From positions 1 through 42,313 of the forward strand of contig CAIRTM010000130.1 of the NCBI GenBank assembly GCA_903881505.1: a stretch of DNA of 42,313 nucleotides. Reading direction: 5' to 3'. A program made the position numbers and the translations under genes. Shown here in pieces: positions 1-8,137 of this stretch (positions are counted from its first letter, which is position 1; each line of letters starts with the position of its first letter). This stretch comes from an uncultured delta proteobacterium (GTDB lineage: Bacteria; Desulfobacterota; WTBG01; CAIYCZ01; CAIRTM01). A model generated the notes under the pieces. It did not search any database and was not told where the DNA came from. It was given only the letters and a program-made list of their open reading frames with translations.

Positions 1-336
1 ATACACATATCAACGCCATGGGCGTACCGCACATTCAGTCAAGATATTATATTGACAAATTCCCATAGAAATATTAATGTTAGTGATTCATTCCGCAGTC
101 TTTCGGATATATGCGGTTTGATGTATAACGATTTTGAGCAGGTGGTGCTGCCCCGATACGGCCAGATTAAACTCCTGAAGGAAGATCTGATTGCCGCGGG
201 TGCTGCCGGTGCGCTGCTGAGCGGAAGCGGTTCATCCGTGTTCGGCGTTTTTGAGAATCGCCAGGCATGCGAGGAGGCCCGGGAAACGATGGCGGGCGTT
301 GAATCGTACCGTGTATTTACGGCGCACAGCCTTTAA
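1..336 (+). CDS. ispE: 4-diphosphocytidyl-2-C-methyl-D-erythritol kinase, C-terminal part
   Basis: This is the 3' end of a gene that begins before the window; the reading frame is open from base 1. The visible 111 residues end with a glycine-rich LLSGSGSSVFGVF segment, which is the third conserved motif of GHMP kinases and sits near the C-terminus of IspE. IspE phosphorylates CDP-methylerythritol in the MEP route to isoprenoids. The assignment to IspE rather than another GHMP kinase rests partly on context: ispE followed directly by prs, rplY and pth is a recurrent order in deltaproteobacteria. The gap to prs is about 70 bases and I found no tRNA in it. Confidence 0.85.
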   Translation: MHISTPWAYRTFSQDIILTNSHRNINVSDSFRSLSDICGLMYNDFEQVVLPRYGQIKLLKEDLIAAGAAGALLSGSGSSVFGVFENRQACEEARETMAGVESYRVFTAHSL

Positions 337-409
337 AAGGGCACACTCAAACTGATCCCTGCTGCTTTTGGGAGCGGGGCGAACGCTGAACCCGTGCAGG
401 AGCACGCTG

Positions 410-1354
410 ATGAATGGCATGAAGATATTTTCAGGCAACTCCAATCTGCCGCTTGCGCGTTCGATATGTTCGTATTTTGACCTGCCGCTGGGACAGGCCA
501 AGGTAAGCACGTTCAGTGACGGCGAAATTCAGCTTGAGATCCAGGAAAACGTGCGCGGTGTGGATGTGTTCGTCGTGCAGTCGACGTGCACCCCCGGCAA
601 TCAGCACATGATGGAACTCCTCATCATGATCGATGCCTTCAAACGGGCCTCGGCCGAGCGCATTACAGCGGTCATGCCCTATTACGGATATGCCCGCCAG
701 GACCGCAAGGTCGCCCCGCGCGCCCCTATTTCCGCAAAGCTGATCGCCGATCTGCTGACCACGGCGGGAGCGGACCGCGTGCTGACCATCGATCTGCACG
801 CAGGCCAGATCCAGGGGTTTTTCAACATACCGGTTGACAACCTGTTTGCCGCCCCTGTGTTTGTATCGTATTTCAAGGAGAAATACCGCGGCGGAGACCT
901 GGTGATCGTATCTCCGGATGCGGGTGGCGTTGAGCGCGCGCGCTCGTATGCAAAATTGATCGGCGCCTCGCTGGCCATCATCGACAAACGCCGGCTGCGC
1001 CCGAATGAGGCCGAGATCATGAATATCATCGGCGACATAGAGGGTAAAAACGCCCTGATTGTCGATGACATGGTCGATACCGCCGGCACCCTGACCAACG
1101 CGGCCAGCGCGCTCAGCGCTCGCGGGGCCAAGTCGGTCGCGGCGTGCTGCACCCACGCGGTTTTTTCTGGGAAGGCCGTTGAACGCATTAGCAGCTCGTG
1201 TCTTGAGGAAATGATCATTACCGATACCATCCCGCTGAGCGACGAGGGCCGCAAACTCGATAAAATCAAGGTACTGTCGATCGCCGAGCTGTTCGCCGAG
1301 GCTATTGAGCGCATAAATAATAACGATTCGGTCAGTTCGCTGTTTCACATATAA
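410..1354 (+). CDS. prs: Ribose-phosphate pyrophosphokinase (PRPP synthetase)
   Basis: Makes PRPP from ribose 5-phosphate and ATP, the precursor for nucleotides, histidine and tryptophan. The 314 residues cover the whole family length. Visible motifs are the FSDGEIQ segment near the N-terminus, the catalytic flexible-loop region with YARQDRK, the [10 protein letters not shown] segment and the PRPP-binding loop [11 protein letters not shown]. The open frame extends upstream to 368, but ATG 410 is preferred: it has a CAGGAG ribosome site at 397–402 with 7-base spacing, and the extra residues do not fit the family. It probably shares a transcript with ispE, rplY and pth. Confidence 0.97.
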   Translation: MNGMKIFSGNSNLPLARSICSYFDLPLGQAKVSTFSDGEIQLEIQENVRGVDVFVVQSTCTPGNQHMMELLIMIDAFKRASAERITAVMPYYGYARQDRKVAPRAPISAKLIADLLTTAGADRVLTIDLHAGQIQGFFNIPVDNLFAAPVFVSYFKEKYRGGDLVIVSPDAGGVERARSYAKLIGASLAIIDKRRLRPNEAEIMNIIGDIEGKNALIVDDMVDTAGTLTNAASALSARGAKSVAACCTHAVFSGKAVERISSSCLEEMIITDTIPLSDEGRKLDKIKVLSIAELFAEAIERINNNDSVSSLFHI

Positions 1355-1404
1355 AACACAGGCGCACAGGGCGCAGGCCACCATTCAAGACCCAAGGAGA
1401 CATC

Positions 1405-2049
1405 ATGAGCGCAATAATCACGATTCATGCGACCAAACGCGACCAATGCGGCAAGGGGCATGCCCGCACGCTGCGACGGGCCGATAAAATTCCGGCCGTG
1501 GTATACGGGCACGGGTATGCGCCGGTCAGCATCACGGTTGACGGTACCCTGCTGAATAAAATGTTCAAGCCCGGCAGTGAAAATGACACTGAGTACCAGC
1601 TTTTCGACCTGAGCATTGAGGGCGATGCCGCCAAGGCTGCCAGAAAGGTCATGATCAGGGAGATCCAGCGGCATCCCCTGCAGGAGTATATAGAACACAT
1701 TGACTTTTTCGCGGTTAAAATGGATGAGGCGGTGCATGCGCCGGTGCACATCAGGCTGCACGGAAAGCCTGAAGGCGTCAAGCTGGGCGGAATTCTGCGC
1801 CATATACTTCGCGAAATCGAGGTCAAGAGCCTGCCCGCTGACATACCGTCGCACATCGACCTTGAGATCGGACATATGCAGATCGGTGATTCAATTCATG
1901 TCAGCGACCTGCAGCTCCCTGAAAATGTTGAACTGCTCACCGACCCTGCCGCTGCGGTTGTCAATATCATGGCCCCGGCGGCTGTCAAGGAAGAGGCTGA
2001 GGCCGAGGCACCCGCCGCGGCAGCTGAGCCTGCTCCGGCTGCCACGTAA
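1405..2049 (+). CDS. rplY: 50S ribosomal protein L25 / general stress protein Ctc
   Basis: Binds 5S rRNA in the large ribosomal subunit. At 214 residues it is the long two-domain Ctc form, not the short E. coli L25. The N-terminal domain contains the GKGHARTLRR..KIPAVVYGHG signature, followed by the beta-rich TL5/Ctc C-terminal domain (about residues 100–185). The protein ends in a low-complexity tail made almost only of Ala, Glu and Pro, which is common in this family. An AAGGAG site precedes the ATG with normal spacing. It lies 50 bases after prs and 23 bases before pth, an arrangement typical of an operon that supplies translation factors. Confidence 0.96.
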   Translation: MSAIITIHATKRDQCGKGHARTLRRADKIPAVVYGHGYAPVSITVDGTLLNKMFKPGSENDTEYQLFDLSIEGDAAKAARKVMIREIQRHPLQEYIEHIDFFAVKMDEAVHAPVHIRLHGKPEGVKLGGILRHILREIEVKSLPADIPSHIDLEIGHMQIGDSIHVSDLQLPENVELLTDPAAAVVNIMAPAAVKEEAEAEAPAAAAEPAPAAT

Positions 2050-2072
2050 GATACCACGGGAACGGGTGCGGG

Positions 2073-2642
2073 GTGAGACTGATTGTCGGCTTGGGTAATC
2101 CGGGCCCGGAGTACAGCACAACGCGGCACAATATCGGATTCCTTGCCGTCGATCAGCTCGCCGAAGAACACGCCATCCCCTTGTGCAGAAGCGGTTTTCA
2201 GGCCGTATACGGCATCGGGTTTGTGGCGGCCTTGGAAACCATTATCGCAAAGCCGCTGACGTACATGAACCGCAGCGGCGAGGCAGTCGCGGCACTGGCG
2301 GCATATTATAACATTTCCCCTGCGCATATCACCGTTATCCACGACGATATGGACATAGCGTTTGGACAGCTGAGAATCAAACTTCGAGGCGGCAGCGCCG
2401 GTCACCGTGGCATCCAGTCAATTGCACATCATACAGGCCAGTCAGGTTTTACGCGCATTCGAGTCGGAATCGGCAAGCCTCCGTCGTCGACCGCTCACGT
2501 CGAGTATGTTTTACGGAATTTTTCTGATGGCGAAACAGCCTGCCTGCAGGAAGTGATCCGCAAAACCAATCATTGTATTGCTCTTCTGTTCACCGACGGG
2601 CCTCATGCAGCCATGAACATTTTCCACCGACCGGGCGCATAA
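2073..2642 (+). CDS. pth: Peptidyl-tRNA hydrolase
   Basis: Releases tRNA from peptidyl-tRNA that drops off the ribosome. The 189-residue protein opens with RLIVGLGNPGPEY, which holds the conserved Asn9, and continues with the catalytic His19 in TTRHNIGF. Further family motifs are PLTYMNRSGEAV, the HDDMD segment with the catalytic Asp, and GGSAGHRGIQSI. The start is GTG; no better ATG is available because the family motif starts immediately after it. It is the last gene of the ispE–prs–rplY–pth run. Confidence 0.96.
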   Translation: MRLIVGLGNPGPEYSTTRHNIGFLAVDQLAEEHAIPLCRSGFQAVYGIGFVAALETIIAKPLTYMNRSGEAVAALAAYYNISPAHITVIHDDMDIAFGQLRIKLRGGSAGHRGIQSIAHHTGQSGFTRIRVGIGKPPSSTAHVEYVLRNFSDGETACLQEVIRKTNHCIALLFTDGPHAAMNIFHRPGA

Positions 2643-2813
2643 ATAGTCGGGAACATGTCTGTAAAGCTGAGGGCATGCAGCGCGCGTCGGCTCCATCTCT
2701 AGCGGACATGTACCGGGATGTACCGATGTGTGGGGGGGCGGTGTTTTCACGAGGGCCGGGTTATTGAATCTTTAACAGGCGATGTGTGCCTGCGGCGGGC
2801 TCCACGGGAAAGA

Positions 2814-2881
2814 GGACTGTCGGGAGGGCAATGAGAGGGCAAGAACGCTCCCGTCAGTCTGGCAGAACCTCTGCCGGTTTT
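2814..2881 (+). terminator. Two consecutive hairpins, possible operon terminator or structured RNA
   Basis: In the 439-base gap after pth there is a long imperfect stem, 2816–2826 pairing with 2848–2858 (10 of 11 pairs, 21-base loop). It is followed at once by a tight perfect hairpin, GGCAGA at 2861–2866 with TCTGCC at 2870–2875 and a 3-base loop, and then TTTT at 2878–2881. The second hairpin plus T-run resembles a weak Rho-independent terminator. It is unusually far (about 170 bases) from the pth stop, so a separate structured transcript is an alternative. The rest of 2643–2813 shows no convincing gene. Confidence 0.45.
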
Positions 2882-2951
2882 AGATGAGAGCAAGGCATGC
2901 CGGTTGTGCTGTATGGATGCACGATGTCAATATATAGGGTCCAAAAAAGTA

Positions 2952-2981
2952 TTGACATACGAATAGGCCGTATTTTATAAT
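2952..2981 (+). promoter_or_regulatory. Sigma70-type promoter for the M23 peptidase gene
   Basis: A perfect TTGACA (-35) at 2952–2957 is followed after 18 bases by a perfect TATAAT (-10) at 2976–2981. The spacer contains the inverted repeat ATACG-N7-CGTAT (2957–2961 and 2969–2973), a possible operator. Transcription would start near 2988, leaving an untranslated leader of about 95 bases before the gene at 3082. Confidence 0.75.
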
Positions 2982-3081
2982 TTCGTATAAAAATAGTTTT
3001 CAGGCGAAGGGGTTACTGCCCGATACTGTAGAGTATGCGACACAAACAGTAGAATAATATCCCGAAATAAAAAGACCACGC

Positions 3082-4575
3082 ATGATTGACAGCCGTTTTG
3101 ATTACAGCCGTGCAAAGGCCTATATCCGATCAGGCCAGCGTTCCGACCTGATCGCTGATACCGGCTTTCTGTGCAGCAGGCTCAAAGCCCGGGTCTGGCT
3201 GATGCTTGTGCCTTCGCTGGTTATGAGCCTTATGCTGAGCGTGGTCGCGGGACGAATGCTGTCAAGCGATCCCATGCACGCCGAGGTGCTTCTTCCCGGA
3301 ACGCTCGAAAAAATTGTAGCCGACTGCGCCGTGCTGACTTCGGCTGTTCCTGCTGACGGCTCAGCCGGTTTGGCTTCCGGTGCGCCGTATGCCGAGCAGG
3401 ATGGCATGGACCGGCAGGCGGTGCAGGAACAGTGCGACCCGAAAGTGCTGACCCGGGACGTTGTCGTCAAACACGGCGACACGCTGATGGATCTGCTGGT
3501 CCGCGAGGGCCTTGCACGTGACGAAGCCCACGGTGTTGTCGGCGCCCTGAAGCGGGTGTTCAATCCGCGAAGGCTGAATAAAGACCACTGCCTGACGATC
3601 ACCTATGAGTCACCGCAGGAAGCATCTCCCGCGTTTAAATCCCTCAATATTAAGCTTGACCCCGCGCGCGAGGTCACGGTTGACCGCAGCGGCACCGATG
3701 GCTTCACGGCGAATGAAATTGTCCGCGAATGTGAATCCCGCACGATGTGTGCCGAGTTCCGGATCGATTCCAGCCTGTACGAGTCGGCTGCCGCCAATGG
3801 CGTTCCCTTTGAAATGCTGCTGCCGGTCGTCAATGCTTACGCCTACGATGTTGACTTCCAGCGCGACCTTCAGCCCGGAGATACATTTGAAATCATGTAT
3901 GACATGAAGGTTGACGGCGACGGCAAGGTCTTCAGCAAGGGCACGGTTTCCTATGCCGCCCTGACGACGGGGGGGCGGCGTCTTGCCCTGTATCAGTACC
4001 GCGACAAGGGAGGCGATATCGACTATTTTGACGCCCAGGGACGCAGCCTGAAAAAGAACCTGATGATAACGCCGATTGAAGGCGCCCGCATCTCTTCGGG
4101 CTTCGGCCGTCGGCGGCACCCGATACTCGGATACAGCCGCATGCACAAGGGCCTTGATTTCTCCGCTTCATCCGGAACCCCGATCATGGCTTCCGGCGAA
4201 GGTGTGATTGAATCAGCCGCATACAGGAGCGACTACGGCAATGTCGTCCGGTTGCGCCATTCCGGCAATTACAGCACGCTCTATGCACATATGCGCCGTT
4301 TTGCCCAGGGTGTACGTCCCGGTGTGCGCGTCAGGCAGGGCCAAGTCATCGGCTATGTCGGTTCGACCGGCCTGTCGACCGGGCCGCATCTGCATTACGA
4401 AGTACTGCATCACGGACGCAATCTTAATCCCGCCGGCATTAAAAGCCAGCCGAACCGTGTGCTGCAGGGCAGTGAACTCAATCGTTTCATTACCGCAAAG
4501 GCTGAGCTGGAGACCCGGTTCGCAGCCCTTAAAAAGCCCGCCGTTTTTGCCGAAATCCCAACGCCTGAAGCCTGA
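3082..4575 (+). CDS. Membrane-anchored M23 family murein endopeptidase (MepM/Csd3-like)
   Basis: A 497-residue periplasmic zinc peptidase predicted to cut peptidoglycan cross-links. An N-terminal cytoplasmic tail is followed by one membrane segment (about residues 38–57). A LysM/OapA-like and Csd3-type region (about 110–300) contains KHGDTLMDLLVREG. The C-terminal M23 domain carries the zinc ligands H355 and D359 (HKGLD), with H403 in the TLYAHM segment and H436 and H438 (HLHYE). All catalytic residues are present, so it should be active. No strong ribosome site is seen before ATG 3082, but it is the first start after the good promoter at 2952–2981. It appears to be transcribed alone. Confidence 0.9.
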   Translation: MIDSRFDYSRAKAYIRSGQRSDLIADTGFLCSRLKARVWLMLVPSLVMSLMLSVVAGRMLSSDPMHAEVLLPGTLEKIVADCAVLTSAVPADGSAGLASGAPYAEQDGMDRQAVQEQCDPKVLTRDVVVKHGDTLMDLLVREGLARDEAHGVVGALKRVFNPRRLNKDHCLTITYESPQEASPAFKSLNIKLDPAREVTVDRSGTDGFTANEIVRECESRTMCAEFRIDSSLYESAAANGVPFEMLLPVVNAYAYDVDFQRDLQPGDTFEIMYDMKVDGDGKVFSKGTVSYAALTTGGRRLALYQYRDKGGDIDYFDAQGRSLKKNLMITPIEGARISSGFGRRRHPILGYSRMHKGLDFSASSGTPIMASGEGVIESAAYRSDYGNVVRLRHSGNYSTLYAHMRRFAQGVRPGVRVRQGQVIGYVGSTGLSTGPHLHYEVLHHGRNLNPAGIKSQPNRVLQGSELNRFITAKAELETRFAALKKPAVFAEIPTPEA

Positions 4576-4794
4576 AGCAACCGATTTTTGTAACGTATTC
4601 TTACGCCTGCCTGCAAGCGTATCCCGGCATTGCCTCGTACGCCCGCCAGTCCTCAGGCATCTCATGCAGTCGTAAAAAGTTCCCGCCTGCCGCCTCGAAC
4701 GAAAAGAAATGCCGTATGCCGGAAGGGGCTGCCATGGCGGTTGCGGACTCGCCGGTATTTAGCCGTATAATTTTTTTTAAAAAATGGTATTTTC

Positions 4795-4808
4795 TTGACT
4801 TATGTCAA
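4795..4808 (+). promoter_or_regulatory. FNR/HcpR-like operator upstream of hcp
   Basis: The 14-base palindrome TTGACTTATGTCAA is a perfect TTGAC-N4-GTCAA. This has the geometry of CRP/FNR-family sites (FNR itself: TTGAT-N4-ATCAA), and HcpR-type regulators of hcp belong to this family. Its centre lies 41–42 bases before the transcription start predicted from the -10 at 4832–4837, the classical position for a class II activator. No regulator gene of this family is in the window. Confidence 0.72.
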
Positions 4809-4831
4809 TGCGATATCTATCCCGCGCAGGC

Positions 4832-4837
4832 TATACT
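4832..4837 (+). promoter_or_regulatory. -10 element of the hcp promoter
   Basis: TATACT at 4832–4837 is a good -10 with no matching -35 at the usual distance; the palindrome at 4795–4808 covers that region instead. This fits a promoter that depends on an activator. Start of transcription would be about 4843. The rest of the 4576–4903 gap holds AT-rich sequence (a T8/A6 run near 4770–4785) and no gene. Confidence 0.6.
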
Positions 4838-4903
4838 TGATTCAGAAAGCAGGATGGTGTATGGGTTGGCCATCACTAAACATGAACAAGAGGAGGAACA
4901 ACC

Positions 4904-6529
4904 ATGGCTGAAAAAATGTTTTGTTACCAGTGTGAACAGACGGCAAAAGGCCAGGGCTGCAGCGTCAGCGGCGTGTGCGGGAAAAACCCGGACGTGGCAG
5001 CGCTTCAGGATCTGCTGGTATACGCCCTGCGTGGCCTTGCGCTTTACGCGGTCGAGGGCGGCAAAAAAGGCATTCAGATTGACGGGCTCGGAGCGTTTAC
5101 GGCCGAGGCTCTTTTCAGCACGCTGACCAACGTGAATTTTGACCCCGATCGATTCCCCGCGCTTATCAACCGGGCGGTCGCATACCGAGAGGAACTCAAG
5201 AAAAAAACCGGCGCCGCATTCGCCGACGATGCGGCAACATTCAAGCCCGCAGGCGATATCGCGGGTCTTGTCGCGCAGGCGGCCGCCGCCGGCCTGAAGG
5301 CTGATACCTCGATTAACCCTGATTTGCTGTCCCTGCAGCACATCGTTTTGTTCGGCATCAAGGGCGTTGCCGCCTATGCGGACCACGCCCGTATTCTGGG
5401 CCAGGAGGATCAGAAGGTGTACGACTTTATTTATGAGGCCCTGGCTGCCCCGTTCAACAAGAGCCTTACAGCTGATGACTGGGTTCAGTATGCCCTGAAA
5501 ACCGGCGAGGTGAACCTGCGGGTTATGGAGCTGCTTGATGCCGGCAATACAGGCGCCTATGGACACCCGGTTCCGACCAGCGTGCCCCTGGGGCACAAAA
5601 AGGGCAAAGCCATTCTTGTATCAGGGCACGATCTTAAAGATCTTGAATCCCTGCTCAAGCAGACCGATGGTACCGGCATCAACGTCTATACGCACGGCGA
5701 GATGCTGCCCTGCCATGGGTATCCGGGCCTTAAGAAATACGGTCATCTGTACGGTCATTACGGTACCGCCTGGCAGAATCAGGCCAGGGAATTCGCCGCG
5801 TTTCCGGGCGCAATCCTGATGACCACCAACTGTATTCAGAAGCCTGCGGATGCCTACAAGGGCAATATTTTTACGACCGGCCTTGTGGGTTTTCCGGGCG
5901 TTGCCCATGTGAAGAACGGCGATTTCGCCGCCGTGATACAGAAGGCCCGGGAACTGCCGGGCTTCACCGACGACGCGCAGGGAAAGTCCGTCATGGTCGG
6001 TTTTGCACGGAATGCGGTTCTGGGCGTTGCGGGCCAGGTGATTGAAGCGGTCAAGGGCAAGGCAATCCGGCACTTCTTCCTGGTCGCCGGCTGCGACGGC
6101 GCCAAGCCGGGCCGCAATTACTACACCGAGATTGTCGAGAAAATCCCCAAAGACTGCGTGGTGCTCACGCTGGCCTGCGGCAAGTTCCGCTTCTTTGACA
6201 AAGACCTCGGCGATATCGGCGGCATACCTCGCCTGCTCGACATCGGGCAGTGCAATGACGCGTATTCCGCTGTACAGATAGCGGTTGCTCTGGCCGGCGC
6301 GTTCAATTGCGGGGTTAATGATCTGCCCCTGTCGCTGATTCTGTCATGGTATGAGCAGAAGGCCGTGGCTATTCTACTGACGCTGCTGCACCTGGGCATC
6401 AAGGATATCCGGCTCGGTCCGTCGCTGCCGGCCTTTATTACGCCCAATATTCTGGGCGTGCTCGTGAAAACGTTCGATATCAAGCCGATCTCAACCCCGG
6501 ATGAGGATTTAAAGGCGATTCTGGGATGA
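4904..6529 (+). CDS. hcp: Hybrid cluster protein (hydroxylamine/NO reductase), class I
   Basis: A 541-residue cytoplasmic protein that reduces hydroxylamine and, as shown for E. coli Hcp, NO. The N-terminal cysteines C7, C10, C19 and C25 are spaced CX2CX8CX5C, the class I pattern that binds a cubane cluster in anaerobes. All expected hybrid-cluster ligands are visible: H242, E266, C310, C397 (the persulfide cysteine, in VAGCDGAK), C425, C450, E484 and K486. A strong GAGGAGG ribosome site precedes the ATG. It is the first gene of a seven-gene co-directional block and lies behind an FNR/HcpR-like operator, so induction by nitrosative stress is likely. Confidence 0.97.
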   Translation: MAEKMFCYQCEQTAKGQGCSVSGVCGKNPDVAALQDLLVYALRGLALYAVEGGKKGIQIDGLGAFTAEALFSTLTNVNFDPDRFPALINRAVAYREELKKKTGAAFADDAATFKPAGDIAGLVAQAAAAGLKADTSINPDLLSLQHIVLFGIKGVAAYADHARILGQEDQKVYDFIYEALAAPFNKSLTADDWVQYALKTGEVNLRVMELLDAGNTGAYGHPVPTSVPLGHKKGKAILVSGHDLKDLESLLKQTDGTGINVYTHGEMLPCHGYPGLKKYGHLYGHYGTAWQNQAREFAAFPGAILMTTNCIQKPADAYKGNIFTTGLVGFPGVAHVKNGDFAAVIQKARELPGFTDDAQGKSVMVGFARNAVLGVAGQVIEAVKGKAIRHFFLVAGCDGAKPGRNYYTEIVEKIPKDCVVLTLACGKFRFFDKDLGDIGGIPRLLDIGQCNDAYSAVQIAVALAGAFNCGVNDLPLSLILSWYEQKAVAILLTLLHLGIKDIRLGPSLPAFITPNILGVLVKTFDIKPISTPDEDLKAILG

Positions 6530-6545
6530 TGTAAACAAGGGTGCA

Positions 6546-6577
6546 CGCTCAGGTGCTTCGTGCGGGGCACCTGAGCG
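6546..6577 (+). other. Strong intercistronic hairpin after hcp
   Basis: CGCTCAGGTGC (6546–6556) pairs perfectly over 11 bases with GCACCTGAGCG (6567–6577) around a 10-base loop. There is no T-run, so it is not a standard terminator. It sits in the only sizeable gap between hcp and the next gene. It may stabilise the hcp part of the transcript or partly reduce read-through. Confidence 0.6.
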
Positions 6578-6596
6578 CGGCAGCCGGGAGGCACGC

Positions 6597-7331
6597 ATGA
6601 AATGCCCCGGACAGGATACGCAGAACTGGAAGCCCGGCGATATCTTTGAAGTGCCGTGCGCTCAGTGCGGCAGGATCGTAGAATTTTTCAAGGATGACAC
6701 ATCCCGGAAATGCAAGGGCTGCGGCGCGCGGGTTTTGAACCCGAAGCTTGACTTCGGCTGCGCAGCCTATTGCGCGTATGCTGATCAGTGCCTGCGTGAG
6801 CTGCCGCCCGAGATGCTCGTGCAGCGTACCAGCCTGTTCAAGGACCGCGTAGCGTGCGAGATGCGGCGCTATTTCGGCACGGACGTGAAGAGAATACGGC
6901 ACGCCGAGCGCGTTGCGCAGGTGGCCGGGCTGATCCTCGATCAGGAGGCGGCTGACTGTGCGGTTGTGATTGCGGCTGCGTATCTGCACGATATCGGCAT
7001 CCGGGAAGCTGAAAAGCGCTATCAAAGCTCGGAGGCCCGCTATCAGGAGGAACTGGGCCCGCACATTGCCCGCGCACTGCTTGAAAGCCTTAAGGCTGAC
7101 GCGAAGCTTATCGATGAGGTGTGCGATATCATCGGCCACCATCACCATCCGCGAACGCAGGAAACTCTAAATTTCAAGGTGCTCTATGATGCTGATTGTA
7201 TCGTCAATCTTGAAGAGTCGGGGGGCGATAAACCGCGCGACACTGACAGGCTTGCGCAGGTAAGCGGTAGAAATCTATTAACTGAAACGGGCAAGGCCCT
7301 GGCACGGGAAAGATTGAGTCTGCCGGTATGA
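6597..7331 (+). CDS. Zinc-ribbon plus HD-domain phosphohydrolase-like protein
   Basis: A 244-residue protein with two parts. The N-terminal zinc ribbon has C21/C24 and C39/C42 as CxxC pairs, followed by more cysteines in FGCAAYCAYADQC. The rest is an HD domain: H102, H131–D132 in YLHDIG, a GHHHHP segment near residue 181 and a YDAD segment near residue 199. HD domains hydrolyse phosphate esters or nucleotides using bound metal. The substrate here is unknown. GGGAGG precedes the ATG. Its place directly after hcp, and a shared transcript, suggest a role in nitrosative stress, for example as a signalling-nucleotide or repair hydrolase; that part is inference. Confidence 0.85.
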   Translation: MKCPGQDTQNWKPGDIFEVPCAQCGRIVEFFKDDTSRKCKGCGARVLNPKLDFGCAAYCAYADQCLRELPPEMLVQRTSLFKDRVACEMRRYFGTDVKRIRHAERVAQVAGLILDQEAADCAVVIAAAYLHDIGIREAEKRYQSSEARYQEELGPHIARALLESLKADAKLIDEVCDIIGHHHHPRTQETLNFKVLYDADCIVNLEESGGDKPRDTDRLAQVSGRNLLTETGKALARERLSLPV

Positions 7332-7368
7332 GCCGCAGCTTATTATTCAAACGTTGGAGAATGGCGGT

Positions 7369-8106
7369 ATGAAGTCAAAACGCAAAATAATACAGATAGA
7401 TGAGGGCCTGTGCGATGGCTGCGGCCAGTGTGCGATTGCCTGCGCGGAAGCTGCCATTGAGATTATTGACGGAAAAGCCCGTGTGGTTGCTGACCGCTAC
7501 TGTGACGGTCTCGGGGCCTGCATAGGCGAGTGCCCGCAGGGGGCCCTGAAAATTGTTGAGCGCGAAGCCGAAGAGTTTGACGAGCAGGCCGTGCGCGCAC
7601 GCGTCAGGCAACAGCAGCAGTGGCAGGAGGCTGAAAAACTCAGCCGGCAGTGCCCGTCGGCGCGCATTCGGCAGTTTGCCCCCCGGCCGCAGGCCGCGGC
7701 TTCTCCGGCGGGTCCGTTACGTTCAGAGTTGTCGACATGGCCTGTTCAACTGCGCCTTGTGTCCCCGGATGCTCCGTTTCTGCAGGGCGCCGACCTGCTG
7801 GTGGCTGCCGATTGCACGGCGTTTGCCTATCCCGATGTGCACCGCAATTTTTTTAAGGGCCGCGTGGTGCTGTGCGGGTGCCCGAAGCTGGATGATCAGG
7901 CCGGATACGTTCAGAAGTTCACTGAGATTTTTAAGCGCAACAGGCTTGCAAGCATAACCGTGCTTGTCATGGAGGTACCCTGTTGCGGCGGCATGCCCAT
8001 GATTATTAAAAAAGCGATGTATGCTGCCGGAACGAAGGTTTCCATGGAAACCGTTACCATAGGGATTGAAGGCGGCCTTGTTAAACGCGACAACAGCGCC
8101 GCTTAG
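7369..8106 (+). CDS. 4Fe-4S ferredoxin-type protein with cysteine-bearing C-terminal domain
   Basis: A 245-residue protein with an N-terminal ferredoxin fold. C15, C18, C21 and C25 form a full CxxCxxCxxxC motif. The second motif (C45, C51, C55) has Leu at the position of the second cysteine, so only one complete 4Fe-4S site, or one plus a modified cluster, is expected. After a charged linker the C-terminal half (about 110–240) carries C169/C171 (CGCPKL) and C205/C206 (PCCGG), which look like further metal or redox positions. I chose ATG 7369, which has a TGGAG site 9 bases upstream, over the in-frame TTG at 7354. Probable electron carrier for Hcp or for the next gene product. Confidence 0.85.
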   Translation: MKSKRKIIQIDEGLCDGCGQCAIACAEAAIEIIDGKARVVADRYCDGLGACIGECPQGALKIVEREAEEFDEQAVRARVRQQQQWQEAEKLSRQCPSARIRQFAPRPQAAASPAGPLRSELSTWPVQLRLVSPDAPFLQGADLLVAADCTAFAYPDVHRNFFKGRVVLCGCPKLDDQAGYVQKFTEIFKRNRLASITVLVMEVPCCGGMPMIIKKAMYAAGTKVSMETVTIGIEGGLVKRDNSAA

Positions 8107-8137
8107 AACGCTGACATTTAAAAAAACGGACGTCGTT

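Noticed and set aside
337-409. tRNA gene between ispE and prs, as found in some deltaproteobacteria
   Set aside because: The gap is only about 70 bases and shows no cloverleaf or TTCGA arm.
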